NCBI RefSeq assembly: GCF_004349265.1
Contig: NZ_SMFL01000001.1
Coordinates: 186,001 to 250,000, forward strand
Origin: Dyadobacter psychrotolerans
Lineage (GTDB): Bacteria > Bacteroidota > Bacteroidia > Cytophagales > Spirosomataceae
Direction: 5' to 3'
Length of the DNA: 64,000 nt
The notes under the pieces were generated by a model. It ran no database searches. It saw only the letters and a list, made by a program, of their open reading frames with translations, and had not been told where the DNA came from. Position numbers and translations under genes: made by a program. This document shows, piece after piece, positions 44,607-52,702 of the stretch (position 1 is the stretch's first letter; every line of letters begins with the position of its first letter).

Positions 44607-45311
44607 TTAATACAAGGCTGTCGTTTTCCCTGGTTTAAGATCAGTATCCGGATAACCCCGGCGAAAGATTTTCACCAGCCCATATTTGACAAAAACGTAG
44701 GTATTGCTCCCAGTTTTGAAAACATTAAATTCAGAGGAGATTGTTTGCAGTTTTGTTCCGCCCGGCAGCTGAACGGTAAATTCTGATGACTCACTAAGTT
44801 TTTTTACAGAAAAAGTAGCATTCCCGTTAAGCCATATTTCCCTGTCTCCCCTGTTTCGCGAGTAAGCATAGCTAAGGCTGGTTTCGTTTCTGATCTCCAC
44901 GTCGGACCCATCGGGAAGAATAAAATTTTTACTTTCCCCCGTTTTTGTATTTACTTCCACGGTTGAATGCTTTTGAAAAATGATTATGGCAAAACCGATC
45001 ATAACCAAGCTTGTCAGCAAAGCCGCATTCCGGTAAGCGAAGCGCCTTATGTTGCGCATTCTGATGTTCCAGATTCTTGTGTTTTTTGCATGCTCATGCT
45101 TGGCAAAACCTGATATTGCATTCCTACGGATCGTATCGCCTTCCAGGACAAGATTCAGAAACAACTTTTCTTCTTCATCAGAAAGTTCGTCCAGCCATTT
45201 TAGTGCCTGCCGCGTATTTTCCGGAGAACGACGCAGCCACTCTTCCACCGCCTCATCTTCTTCGAAGGCGGCTTTATTTCGAAAATAAAGCTGAATGATT
45301 TCTTTTGTCAT
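44607..45311 (-). CDS. short FecR-family anti-sigma factor
   Basis: 234 residues from the ATG at 45311, which gives the typical N terminus MTKEIIQLYFRNKAAFEEDE; a start at 45359 would add 16 atypical residues. A cytoplasmic N-terminal part binds the sigma factor, a single membrane helix lies at about 93-110 (AALLTSLVMIGFAIIIFQ), and a periplasmic FecR domain follows (about 120-215, TGESKNFILPDGSDVEIRNE and WLNGNATFSVKK). The C-terminal DUF4974 domain common in Bacteroidetes FecR proteins is absent, making this about 100 residues shorter than usual. No TonB receptor gene follows. The 279 bp between this gene and the sigma gene hold no other feature. Confidence 0.82.
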   Translation of the reverse strand: MTKEIIQLYFRNKAAFEEDEAVEEWLRRSPENTRQALKWLDELSDEEEKLFLNLVLEGDTIRRNAISGFAKHEHAKNTRIWNIRMRNIRRFAYRNAALLTSLVMIGFAIIIFQKHSTVEVNTKTGESKNFILPDGSDVEIRNETSLSYAYSRNRGDREIWLNGNATFSVKKLSESSEFTVQLPGGTKLQTISSEFNVFKTGSNTYVFVKYGLVKIFRRGYPDTDLKPGKTTALY

Positions 45312-45403
45312 TTCTGTCCAAAATGATTTACGTTGATTGCAGAGGGTCATCCGTAACAAAACAAACTACAATTTTCAAAACATATCCGATAAAACAAAAA
45401 AAA

Positions 45404-45428
45404 ACCGTTAGCTTGTTAGGCTAACGGT
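45404..45428 (-). terminator. rho-independent terminator of the lipoprotein gene at 45453
   Basis: Stem ACCGTTAGC / GCTAACGGT with a 7-nt loop; on the minus strand it is followed by a long T-rich run. It lies 24 bp after the stop codon. Confidence 0.85.
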
Positions 45429-45452
45429 CAGTGATGTCAATTTAAGATAAAT

Positions 45453-45944
45453 CTATCTCTTTTTGAATTCAAGATATTCCTTCGTAACTATGCCGGAAGC
45501 CGAGTTTGTCCTTTTAAGCTCAATATTAATTTGTTGAACACCGGCACTGTTAATCACCTTTGTTCCAACACCTTCAACTTTTTGAGAAAGTGGTATACCG
45601 TTGCTTTGTTCCACGTTTGCCGTTTCGCTGATAGTGAATGAGTCTTTTGAAGTAGCAACAACATTGATCAGATTATACTTTTGTGAAAGTGTAAAGGTCT
45701 CACCCGAAATGGTCGCATTGGTATTTTTTGTAAATGCAATCTTTAGTTGGTTTTTAGCGATTGGCGTTACCTCCCAAAGCTGTTCCGTTCCACCGCCTGT
45801 CTCTGCCGTATAAGTATAATAATTACCACTAAATTCTGTAGCAAAATCAACCTCCGGCTCCACTTCCTTCTCTTTATTCTTACAGGATCCCAGCAGAACG
45901 ACCAGGCAGCAAAAAATAAGTGTTTTAATTTGAATATTTTTCAT
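45453..45944 (-). CDS. lipoprotein of unknown function
   Basis: 163 residues. Lipoprotein signal MKNIQIKTLIFCCLVVLLGSC with lipidated Cys21, followed by a charged linker (KNKEKEVEPEVD). The remainder (about 30-163) is a beta-rich domain with several alternating strands (GNYYTYTAETGGGTEQLWEV, LKIAFTKNTNATISGETFTL), possibly a small lipocalin-like barrel. I do not recognise the family. It has its own promoter (45967-45994) and terminator, so it is monocistronic. Confidence 0.8.
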   Translation of the reverse strand: MKNIQIKTLIFCCLVVLLGSCKNKEKEVEPEVDFATEFSGNYYTYTAETGGGTEQLWEVTPIAKNQLKIAFTKNTNATISGETFTLSQKYNLINVVATSKDSFTISETANVEQSNGIPLSQKVEGVGTKVINSAGVQQINIELKRTNSASGIVTKEYLEFKKR

Positions 45945-45966
45945 GTAGACTATTTCAATGTTAACC

Positions 45967-45994
45967 CAAATTTATGAATTTCTGTATTGCGCAA
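45967..45994 (-). promoter_or_regulatory. promoter of the lipoprotein gene
   Basis: On the minus strand TTG (45992-45994), a 17-bp spacer and TAAATTTG (45967-45974): a full match to TTG-N17-TAnnTTTG. The ATG at 45944 lies 22 bp downstream of the -7 element. Confidence 0.65.
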
Positions 45995-46063
45995 TTAACG
46001 TCCTCCGTTAATTTTTAGTATTTTTATTCTTTCTCAGACCGGCCATTAACAAAATTTTTCCGT

Positions 46064-47017
46064 TCAAAAAGGTAGCTTCCCCAAATCGACGTTACCACCG
46101 GAAATAACGACCCCAACATTTTTACCTTCAAAAATCGCCCGGTTTTTAAGTACTGCTGCAAGAGAAACAGCCCCGGAAGGCTCCACAACTATTTTCATCC
46201 TCTCCCATAAAAAACGCATTGCACTGATTATCTCCTCATCGGAAACCAATAAAATATCTGTCACATACTCCTTGATTATTGGAAAAGTTTTGTCTCCCAG
46301 ATAGGTCAGCAAGCCATCCGCGACAGTTTTTACGTAAGGTGCTTTTTCAATTTTACCACTTCGAAAAGAAAGGATTGCGTCGGCAGCGCCTTCCGGTTCA
46401 CCGGCATAAACCTGCGTGCCGGGAGAAAAATAATTAGCGGATAACGCCGTTCCGCTTAACAAACCACCACCGCCTACCGGAGCTATTATCATGTCCAAAT
46501 GAATATCTACATCTTCTATCAGTTCTTTTGATGCCGTTGCCTGTCCGGTAATTACCTCATAATTATTAAAAGGATGGATGAACGTGGCTCCCGTTTCAGA
46601 AACAATCTTTTGAACCGTCGCTTCCCTTTCCTCAGGCGTATTTTTGCAAAAAGTAATGCTTGCTCCATACCCCTCAACCGCCTTCACTTTAACTTCCGGG
46701 GAATTATCAGGCATTACTACATAAGCTCTTGCACCCACCATGGCAGCGGCATAGGCAACAGCCTGGGCGTGGTTCCCCGACGAATGCGTGGCAACACCAT
46801 TCTTACGTTCCTCTTCAGTCAGTTGTAGAATAGCATTCAGTCCTCCTCTGGCTTTAAATGCACCAATTTTTTGGAGGTTCTCGGCTTTGAAGAAAATATT
46901 GCTGCCCGACAGCTGATCAAAAAAAACGGAAGTAAGAACAGGCGTGCGATGAATGTAAGGTGCAATAAGCTCATGCGCCTGCAGAATGTTTTCCCGATTA
47001 GGGGCAGTTGTCATCAT
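46064..47017 (-). CDS. threonine/serine dehydratase, PLP-dependent
   Basis: 317 residues from the ATG at 47017. An ATG at 47029 lies within the -7 element of the promoter just upstream and is therefore unlikely; the next ATG at 47014 is equally possible. Fold-type II PLP enzyme: PLP Lys in FFKAENLQKIGAFKARGG (Lys59 counted from the upstream ATG), SSGNHAQ substrate loop, and the phosphate-binding VGGGGLLSG. The enzyme deaminates L-threonine to 2-oxobutyrate (or L-serine to pyruvate). It lacks the C-terminal regulatory ACT domain, so it is the short, catabolic or serine-racemase-like type; which one is not decided by sequence. Confidence 0.88.
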   Translation of the reverse strand: MMTTAPNRENILQAHELIAPYIHRTPVLTSVFFDQLSGSNIFFKAENLQKIGAFKARGGLNAILQLTEEERKNGVATHSSGNHAQAVAYAAAMVGARAYVVMPDNSPEVKVKAVEGYGASITFCKNTPEEREATVQKIVSETGATFIHPFNNYEVITGQATASKELIEDVDIHLDMIIAPVGGGGLLSGTALSANYFSPGTQVYAGEPEGAADAILSFRSGKIEKAPYVKTVADGLLTYLGDKTFPIIKEYVTDILLVSDEEIISAMRFLWERMKIVVEPSGAVSLAAVLKNRAIFEGKNVGVVISGGNVDLGKLPF

Positions 47018-47026
47018 ATCGAATTT

Positions 47027-47054
47027 CAAAAATAGCTTTAACCGTCGGAATCAA
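47027..47054 (-). promoter_or_regulatory. promoter of the threonine/serine dehydratase gene
   Basis: On the minus strand TTG (47052-47054), a 17-bp spacer and TATTTTTG (47027-47034). The distance to the ATG at 47017 is 9 bp, giving a very short leader. This promoter decides against the ATG at 47029. Confidence 0.62.
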
Positions 47055-47131
47055 CGCAAGGTAAATTTTCTGTTTCAAAAGTACGAGCAAAAAAAAGAAA
47101 TTATCCGGTTATCGATTCATACTAATGCAGA

Positions 47132-47160
47132 ACGGCCTGTCAGAAAAACTGACAGGCCGT
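47132..47160 (-). terminator. hairpin terminator of the OmpA-like lipoprotein gene
   Basis: Perfect 12-bp stem ACGGCCTGTCAG / CTGACAGGCCGT with a 5-nt loop, 22 bp after the stop codon at 47183. It lacks a strong T-tract. Confidence 0.75.
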
Positions 47161-47182
47161 ATGCTTTATCTTAACAAGAATG

Positions 47183-48070
47183 TTATTTACCTGCGTTTGG
47201 AGTGTACAGGTTAAAGAACTGATCCATTTTCGGCGTAATGATAATTTCAGTACGACGGTTCAGACTACGGTTAGGAGCTGAATCGTTAGCAACCTTAGGA
47301 AGATATTCACCACGACCACCTGCAATCATACGAACAGGCTCAACACCATATTTCTTTTGAAGAATACGTGCAACGGATGTAGCACGCAATGCACTAAGAT
47401 CCCAGTTGTCAGCCACTTTATCTGTAGCGATAGGTACATTATCCGTGTGACCTTCGATCAGAATTTCGATCTCCTTGTAGTCGTTCAAAATTTTGGCAAC
47501 TTTGCTCAACACAACCTCAGCCTGAGAATTGATCACTGAACTTCCAGAACGGAAAAGCATTTTGTCAGACAAAGAAACGTAAACTACACCTTTCTTAACT
47601 TCGATTTGAACATCCTCATCGCTAACATCCTGCAACGAACGTTTCAGGTTAAGAACCAAAGCCATATTTAAGGAATCTTTGCGTTGAATGCTTGCATTCA
47701 GGTCACGGATCTGGCCGCCTTGTGCGTCCATCATAGCAAGAGATTTTTTGATACTTTCAGATCCTTCTTTGCTGATTACAGAAAGATCAGACATACGATC
47801 CAAAAGATTATTGTTGTTTCTCTTCAGGAAGTCAATTTGATCTTCAAGCTCCTTCATTTTTGAAGTTTTGCTAGCCAGCTCATCATTTTTAAGCTTAAGA
47901 TCATTGTTCAAACTTGCCGTTCTGCTATCGCAGTCGTTCAAATCTGCTCTGGCTTTGTCAAGCTGGATTTGAATTTCGTTTGCTTTGGTTTGTACAGCAA
48001 GCATTTTCTTCTTACTTGCACAAGATCCAAGTACGAACAGCATAGCAACGGCTACAAGCGTATTTCTCAT
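47183..48070 (-). CDS. OmpA/MotB-type peptidoglycan-binding lipoprotein
   Basis: 295 residues. Lipoprotein signal MRNTLVAVAMLFVLGSC, a long periplasmic coiled coil (about 25-110, KANEIQIQLDKARADLNDC through LKRNNNNLLDRM), and a C-terminal OmpA domain (about 165-280). The domain includes VVYVSLSDKMLFRSGSSVIN, the peptidoglycan-binding ILIEGHTDNVPI and NRRTEIIITP. It anchors the outer membrane to the cell wall. Flanked by hairpin terminators on both sides, so it is monocistronic. Confidence 0.93.
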   Translation of the reverse strand: MRNTLVAVAMLFVLGSCASKKKMLAVQTKANEIQIQLDKARADLNDCDSRTASLNNDLKLKNDELASKTSKMKELEDQIDFLKRNNNNLLDRMSDLSVISKEGSESIKKSLAMMDAQGGQIRDLNASIQRKDSLNMALVLNLKRSLQDVSDEDVQIEVKKGVVYVSLSDKMLFRSGSSVINSQAEVVLSKVAKILNDYKEIEILIEGHTDNVPIATDKVADNWDLSALRATSVARILQKKYGVEPVRMIAGGRGEYLPKVANDSAPNRSLNRRTEIIITPKMDQFFNLYTPNAGK

Positions 48071-48192
48071 AATTACTAGGGTTATTTTGGTTTAGATTAA
48101 CACTGTTTAAAAGGATACAAAATTTAATTTACCTCAAAAACCGGGCCAGCCAGTCGGGTAAGACAACGTCTTTTCAAACCGCAAAGGTATAA

Positions 48193-48225
48193 AAAAATCA
48201 GATTGCCAAAGACAATCTGATTTTT
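48193..48225 (-). terminator. rho-independent terminator of the GLPGLI gene
   Basis: 13-bp stem AAAAATCAGATTG / CAATCTGATTTTT with a 7-nt loop, 36 bp after the stop codon. Confidence 0.82.
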
Positions 48226-48261
48226 CTAATTTGTTTTTAATTGACAGTTATGTGTTAAATA

Positions 48262-49005
48262 TCAGTAACGAATTGACCAAAAAGGATTTCTACGTCCTTT
48301 GATACTGGTTGTGATAAGATCAGTAAGCATGGCATCGTACTGTACCTGATTCACTTTCTTGCCCTTTATTTTTTTCGGTATCGCAAGAAGCTCAGGTTTC
48401 ACCGGTTTTAAATCAACTTTACTGGCGGTAATGATCACATCGCCGTCATTAATATCAAGCTCTAAAATCAACCCGGGAAGTCCGAAAAACTTTTCCGGAC
48501 CTGACTGCATGACAAGGTCATTAGCAAACCAGGCAGTAATTGTCTGATTCTTGACAGGATCCTTACTCACAGCCATCATACACATATACCCCTGAATCTC
48601 CTTAATTTTATTCATTACCTGCCATTTTGGAGTAATTAAGGAATCTTCGAGAAAGTAAGTCTTTCCGGATACCGTTTCAAATTCAATTTTTTTCTCTGTT
48701 TCAAAATTTCGGTAAATGAAAAAATCTTCCGGCCGTCCGCTCCATCCGTCCTCAGAATCCTCTTTTAAAGCCTCGTATTTACTTTCCTTGCCATTAAAGT
48801 ACAATACCATTTTTTGCTTCCACCCATCATCATTACCCCAGGTCATTTTTGCACGGTCTTTCTCTTCCTGACTCAGAAAAGTCAGTCGTGCAATGATCTT
48901 GGTATAATATTGCGTTCGCTCGTAGGTCACAACGCCTTCCTGGGCCTGGGCATGTAAGTAATTGTGGCTTAACAGGAAAAATATAAAAATGAATAACCTT
49001 TTCAT
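48262..49005 (-). CDS. GLPGLI family protein
   Basis: 247 residues from the ATG at 49005. That start puts the signal peptide MKRLFIFIFFLLSHNYLHAQ at the N terminus; the ATG at 49056 would add 17 residues before it. The family motif GLPGLILELDINDGD is present near residue 170, preceded by WFANDLVMQSGPEKFF. GLPGLI proteins are Bacteroidetes-specific, exported and of unknown function, typically encoded beside a large outer-membrane beta-barrel protein, exactly as here (49053-51896). Probably the second gene of a two-gene operon. Confidence 0.9.
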   Translation of the reverse strand: MKRLFIFIFFLLSHNYLHAQAQEGVVTYERTQYYTKIIARLTFLSQEEKDRAKMTWGNDDGWKQKMVLYFNGKESKYEALKEDSEDGWSGRPEDFFIYRNFETEKKIEFETVSGKTYFLEDSLITPKWQVMNKIKEIQGYMCMMAVSKDPVKNQTITAWFANDLVMQSGPEKFFGLPGLILELDINDGDVIITASKVDLKPVKPELLAIPKKIKGKKVNQVQYDAMLTDLITTSIKGRRNPFWSIRY

Positions 49006-49052
49006 TAAATCGATTTTAAATGTTTTTATAAATTGAATCCCCCGGTCACCAA

Positions 49053-51896
49053 TCAATAACCATAACCTTTACGGCGCACAGAGTGTGTCACGCCACGCAT
49101 GTTGTAAGTAAAGCTCAGCATGAAATAACGCGCTAATGTCCGAACCTGCTCCTGCGATACTACGTTTCCATAAGCCTGCTGCGAAATACCTCTGTTTTTA
49201 TTAAACACATCGTAAGCAGAAAGACGAATTTCCCCTTTTTTACTTTTTAGCATCGTTTTATAAACAGACAGATTCAGAATCGGCATTTTCTGATCAAAGT
49301 CAAAACGATCATTTACATATGAATTATAGGAGAACCGGCTGTTGAAATAGATGTCTTTTGGCATCTTAAAATTCATTTCTGCGCCATAGTTGGTATTTAC
49401 GATTTTCTGATTTTGTCCTGAACTGATCGAATATTTTGTATCGTTGATACTCCAGTTCGCATTGGTGTAAATGGTAAATTTATCGCTTGGCGTATAATCC
49501 AGTCTCATCCCCCAGTTATAACCGTTGGTGTTGGTCTCATTCAGCACCGTATTGATGTTGGTCAGGTTATTGTTTCTGTTATAGGATACATTAAGATTTA
49601 AATTACTTTTGGTCTTAACAATCGGAAAGCCATAATTTCCGTAAAGACTAAAACTATTTCCACCGCTGATATTGGTAGCCATCGTTGTGGTAACCAGATT
49701 TTCTGATACCGTCTGACTATAAATCACCTGATTTTCGTAGTAGTTGTAGTTGGCACCGAAGAACATCTGGATAAAACTCCCGGGGTTAAAGTAGTTAAAT
49801 CCAAGATTACCCGAGTGCGACAGCGTTGGAACCAGGCTTGGATTACCTACGCGAATGTAAAGCGGATTGCTATTGTCAACAATAGGCTGCAGATCCCGGA
49901 TATTTGGCTCCTGTACATTGACGCTGTAGCTACCATAAAGGTATCTGTTTTGCTTCAGATCGAAGTTTAGAGAGAAGTTAGGTGTCCAGTTAAAGAAACT
50001 CCTGTCAATTTTGGTACGTACAGGATCACTTTGATTTACCGCGAAATCACCATTCAGACGGATTTCCTGAGCTCCAAGACCGGCAGATAAATTGATACCC
50101 TTGTTGGAATACCGCAGTGTGGTTCCACCTCTGTTGTAGGTCGATCGGTTTTTGTAATACCTGCTCAGATTAAGATTCATCTCGCTTCCGCCTTCGGTAA
50201 TATCGTAAACATTACGGTCCACGTCATCTGTCTTCAGACTGAAATTATAGAAAGTTTCCAGGAAAAATTTCTTGGACAAAGGCTCTATATATAAAAGACT
50301 GCTTTTGATTTGATTACGTAAACTTTTGGTATCGTTGTTTTGATTGATGTTGACGACGCTATCCGGACTTGTTTGGGAAGATTTGAAGAAACGGTTGGTC
50401 GATCTTTGCATTACATTTCCGGTGGAATTGTTAACATTGTAAGCAAAACTCGCTGCAAAATTCCGTCCCTTTTTTCTGAATTTATGTCTGAAAATAGCTG
50501 TGTTTCCTAACGCAAAGGAATTAAAATCGGAATAGTTGGCAAAATCACTCACGGTAGACAGCTGATCGACTTCCTGTTCTCCGCGAAAATACTCCTGATG
50601 GCTCTTATAATCTGACGTTCCGTTTCCAAGCCGCATATTACTGATGATGATCAGCGAGTTTAACGAATCCAAAGTTTTCTCAAACCTTAATCCTCCACGA
50701 TGGTTTGCATTGAAATTGCGACGGCCATTGGTATCCAGTTTTGTAAAAGCAGAATTTGTAAGATAAGTCGTCTGCCGGGAGATACCATCCAGCGTTTGGC
50801 CTGTCTGGTTGTAATAATAACTTGTGTTGAATTTTGTCTTTTTTTCATCGAAGTTATAATTCGCACCACCTGCCCAGTTTTTGTTAAAACCGCGGTTTTG
50901 GCCTCCGCTTCCTGCCTGAATCGTTAAGCTCTGATCATCGCCATCTCCCCCGAAGGAAATATAGCGTACGCCCCCACCAAAGCCGAAGTCGCCGTCATCG
51001 CCCCAGTTGAAGGATTGGCTTCCACGAAAATCCTGATAATCATCCCACGACATGCCGCCGGAGTTGGTATTGTTACCTAAACCAATCACAGAAAACTGAT
51101 TTTTCTCATTGAAGCGGTTGTAATTAATCTTTCCCTCCAGCCTCTTATCAGTACCAATTCCCACGGAAGCTTTTCCGAATCCGCCTTTTTTATGGCTGTC
51201 CTTTAACTGCAGGTTTAATGTTTTTTCATGTTTACCATCGTCAACACCGGTAATTCTCGACTGCTCCGTTTTGTCGTTAAATACCTGCACTTTTGAAATC
51301 GCCTCAGCCGGCAAATTCTTAGTAGCAGCTTTCACATCGTCACCAAAAAACCGCTTTCCGTCTACGGTTACACGCTTCACAGATTCGCCCTGTGCTTTGA
51401 TACTTCCGTCCTGTTCAATCTGCATTCCGGGAAGGCGGCGTAAAAGGTCTTCAACTGTTGCTCCCGGTGGCACTTTAAAGGCACGCGGATCATACTCAAC
51501 CGTATCGCCACGAATACTTAAAGGAGCCCTGGCCGTTTTGATAACGACTTCATAAAGATCCTGATTAAGAAACTTCATACCCAATTTTCCGAGGTCTGTT
51601 ACATCACCTTCCTTTGGATTAACATTCTGCTGGTAAGGAAGATAACCCACGTAAGAAACCTTCAGCAGGTAAGGTACACGTTTGATATTCTTAAATTCAA
51701 AAGCACCTTGTTTGTCGGTACGGCCAAAGTTTACAAGGGAAGAATCTTTGGGGAGCAGAAGCATGACTGTCGCTTCGGGTAAGCCAACACCTGACGTGTC
51801 TGCGATGACCCCTTTCATAGTAAATCGTCCACCGGATTGGGCATGAGTTGCCAGGCCTGCAAGACAACAACATAGCAGAAGTAGGATTTTTTTCAA
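49053..51896 (-). CDS. large outer-membrane beta-barrel protein with carboxypeptidase-like domain (TonB receptor-related)
   Basis: 947 residues from a TTG at 51896, which gives the signal peptide (L/M)KKILLLLCCCLAGLATHAQ; an ATG at 51980 in the same frame would place 28 atypical residues before it. Domains: CarboxypepD_reg-like (about 25-110, GVIADTSGVGLPEATVMLLL), plug-like (about 115-220, VPPGATVEDLLRRLPGMQIE and AEAISKVQVFNDKTEQS), then a long barrel ending in NMRGVTHSVRRKGYGY. No TonB box is obvious. This architecture is the 'outer membrane beta-barrel family protein' that pairs with GLPGLI genes. Ligand unknown. Confidence 0.87.
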   Translation of the reverse strand: MKKILLLLCCCLAGLATHAQSGGRFTMKGVIADTSGVGLPEATVMLLLPKDSSLVNFGRTDKQGAFEFKNIKRVPYLLKVSYVGYLPYQQNVNPKEGDVTDLGKLGMKFLNQDLYEVVIKTARAPLSIRGDTVEYDPRAFKVPPGATVEDLLRRLPGMQIEQDGSIKAQGESVKRVTVDGKRFFGDDVKAATKNLPAEAISKVQVFNDKTEQSRITGVDDGKHEKTLNLQLKDSHKKGGFGKASVGIGTDKRLEGKINYNRFNEKNQFSVIGLGNNTNSGGMSWDDYQDFRGSQSFNWGDDGDFGFGGGVRYISFGGDGDDQSLTIQAGSGGQNRGFNKNWAGGANYNFDEKKTKFNTSYYYNQTGQTLDGISRQTTYLTNSAFTKLDTNGRRNFNANHRGGLRFEKTLDSLNSLIIISNMRLGNGTSDYKSHQEYFRGEQEVDQLSTVSDFANYSDFNSFALGNTAIFRHKFRKKGRNFAASFAYNVNNSTGNVMQRSTNRFFKSSQTSPDSVVNINQNNDTKSLRNQIKSSLLYIEPLSKKFFLETFYNFSLKTDDVDRNVYDITEGGSEMNLNLSRYYKNRSTYNRGGTTLRYSNKGINLSAGLGAQEIRLNGDFAVNQSDPVRTKIDRSFFNWTPNFSLNFDLKQNRYLYGSYSVNVQEPNIRDLQPIVDNSNPLYIRVGNPSLVPTLSHSGNLGFNYFNPGSFIQMFFGANYNYYENQVIYSQTVSENLVTTTMATNISGGNSFSLYGNYGFPIVKTKSNLNLNVSYNRNNNLTNINTVLNETNTNGYNWGMRLDYTPSDKFTIYTNANWSINDTKYSISSGQNQKIVNTNYGAEMNFKMPKDIYFNSRFSYNSYVNDRFDFDQKMPILNLSVYKTMLKSKKGEIRLSAYDVFNKNRGISQQAYGNVVSQEQVRTLARYFMLSFTYNMRGVTHSVRRKGYGY

Positions 51897-52109
51897 GGCT
51901 GTTAGATGATTTAAAGGGTAGAAGGTTGTAACTGATAAGTACTTAATTGCAATGTTATGAAATCCGTCAATAATTTCCAACTAAATAATTAGTTTCAATA
52001 GGATTATTGTTAAATAAAGGTTTTTTTAACTTTTATTAAGGATAACAGGCAACGCAATTTAATTAATCCGTATATATAATTTACTTAAATCAATAAAAAA
52101 ATAAATTGT

Positions 52110-52117
52110 TACTTTTG
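52110..52117 (+). promoter_or_regulatory. -7 promoter element of the YfcE-type phosphoesterase gene
   Basis: TACTTTTG, a perfect TAnnTTTG match in the context TTGTTACTTTTGC, 52 bp upstream of the ATG. No clear TTG at the expected -33 distance. Confidence 0.5.
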
Positions 52118-52169
52118 CAGCCCTCAATAAAGAAAAGATAAAAATCCTGAAAACAATACGTTTAGAAAA

Positions 52170-52682
52170 ATGAAAAGAATCGGCCTTCTGTCTGATACTC
52201 ACGGTTATCTGGACAATCGTTTGCTTGACCACCTGGCTCAGTGCGACGAAATCTGGCATGCAGGAGATATTGGGTCAGTGAAAATTATCGATCAGCTTGA
52301 GGCTTTTAAGCCGTGCAGGATTGTCTATGGCAATATCGACAGTAAGGAGATTCAATTGAGATCTCATGAAAATCTAAACTTCGAACTGGAAGGTTTTCGC
52401 ATCTGGATGACCCACATTGGCGGCGCACCACCGCGCTACAATCCAATGGTTTTACCTCAGCTTAGGTCTGACACACCGGATATTTTTATCTGCGGTCATT
52501 CACACATTTTGCGTGTTATAAGAGATAAAGCGTTGTCTAATATGCTTTACATAAATCCTGGAGCGGCAGGAAAAGAAGGTTTTCATAAAATGCGTACACT
52601 GCTCCGTTTCAATTTGCATGAAGGCGTTATAAGCCAGATGGAGGTGGTAGAGCTTGGGAAGAGAGGCGCTATTGAAGCTTAG
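52170..52682 (+). CDS. YfcE/MJ0936-family metallophosphoesterase
   Basis: 170 residues. The five phosphoesterase metal-binding motifs are visible: GLLSDTHGYLDNR, WHAGDIGS, YGNIDSKE, MTHIGGAP and CGHSH. This family hydrolyses phosphodiesters with two bound metal ions; the physiological substrate is generally not known. Length is normal. It is monocistronic: a TAnnTTTG promoter 52 bp upstream and a convergent M28 peptidase 20 bp downstream. Confidence 0.93.
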   Translation: MKRIGLLSDTHGYLDNRLLDHLAQCDEIWHAGDIGSVKIIDQLEAFKPCRIVYGNIDSKEIQLRSHENLNFELEGFRIWMTHIGGAPPRYNPMVLPQLRSDTPDIFICGHSHILRVIRDKALSNMLYINPGAAGKEGFHKMRTLLRFNLHEGVISQMEVVELGKRGAIEA

Positions 52683-52702
52683 TCCGCAACGCATTCTTGT
52701 TG

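Noticed and set aside
2533..52220. 16-bp exact match TTATCTGGACAATCGT shared by the 2.5-kb gap and the YfcE gene
   Set aside because: One 16-mer coincidence is about what a 64-kb window gives by chance, and the match does not extend on either side.
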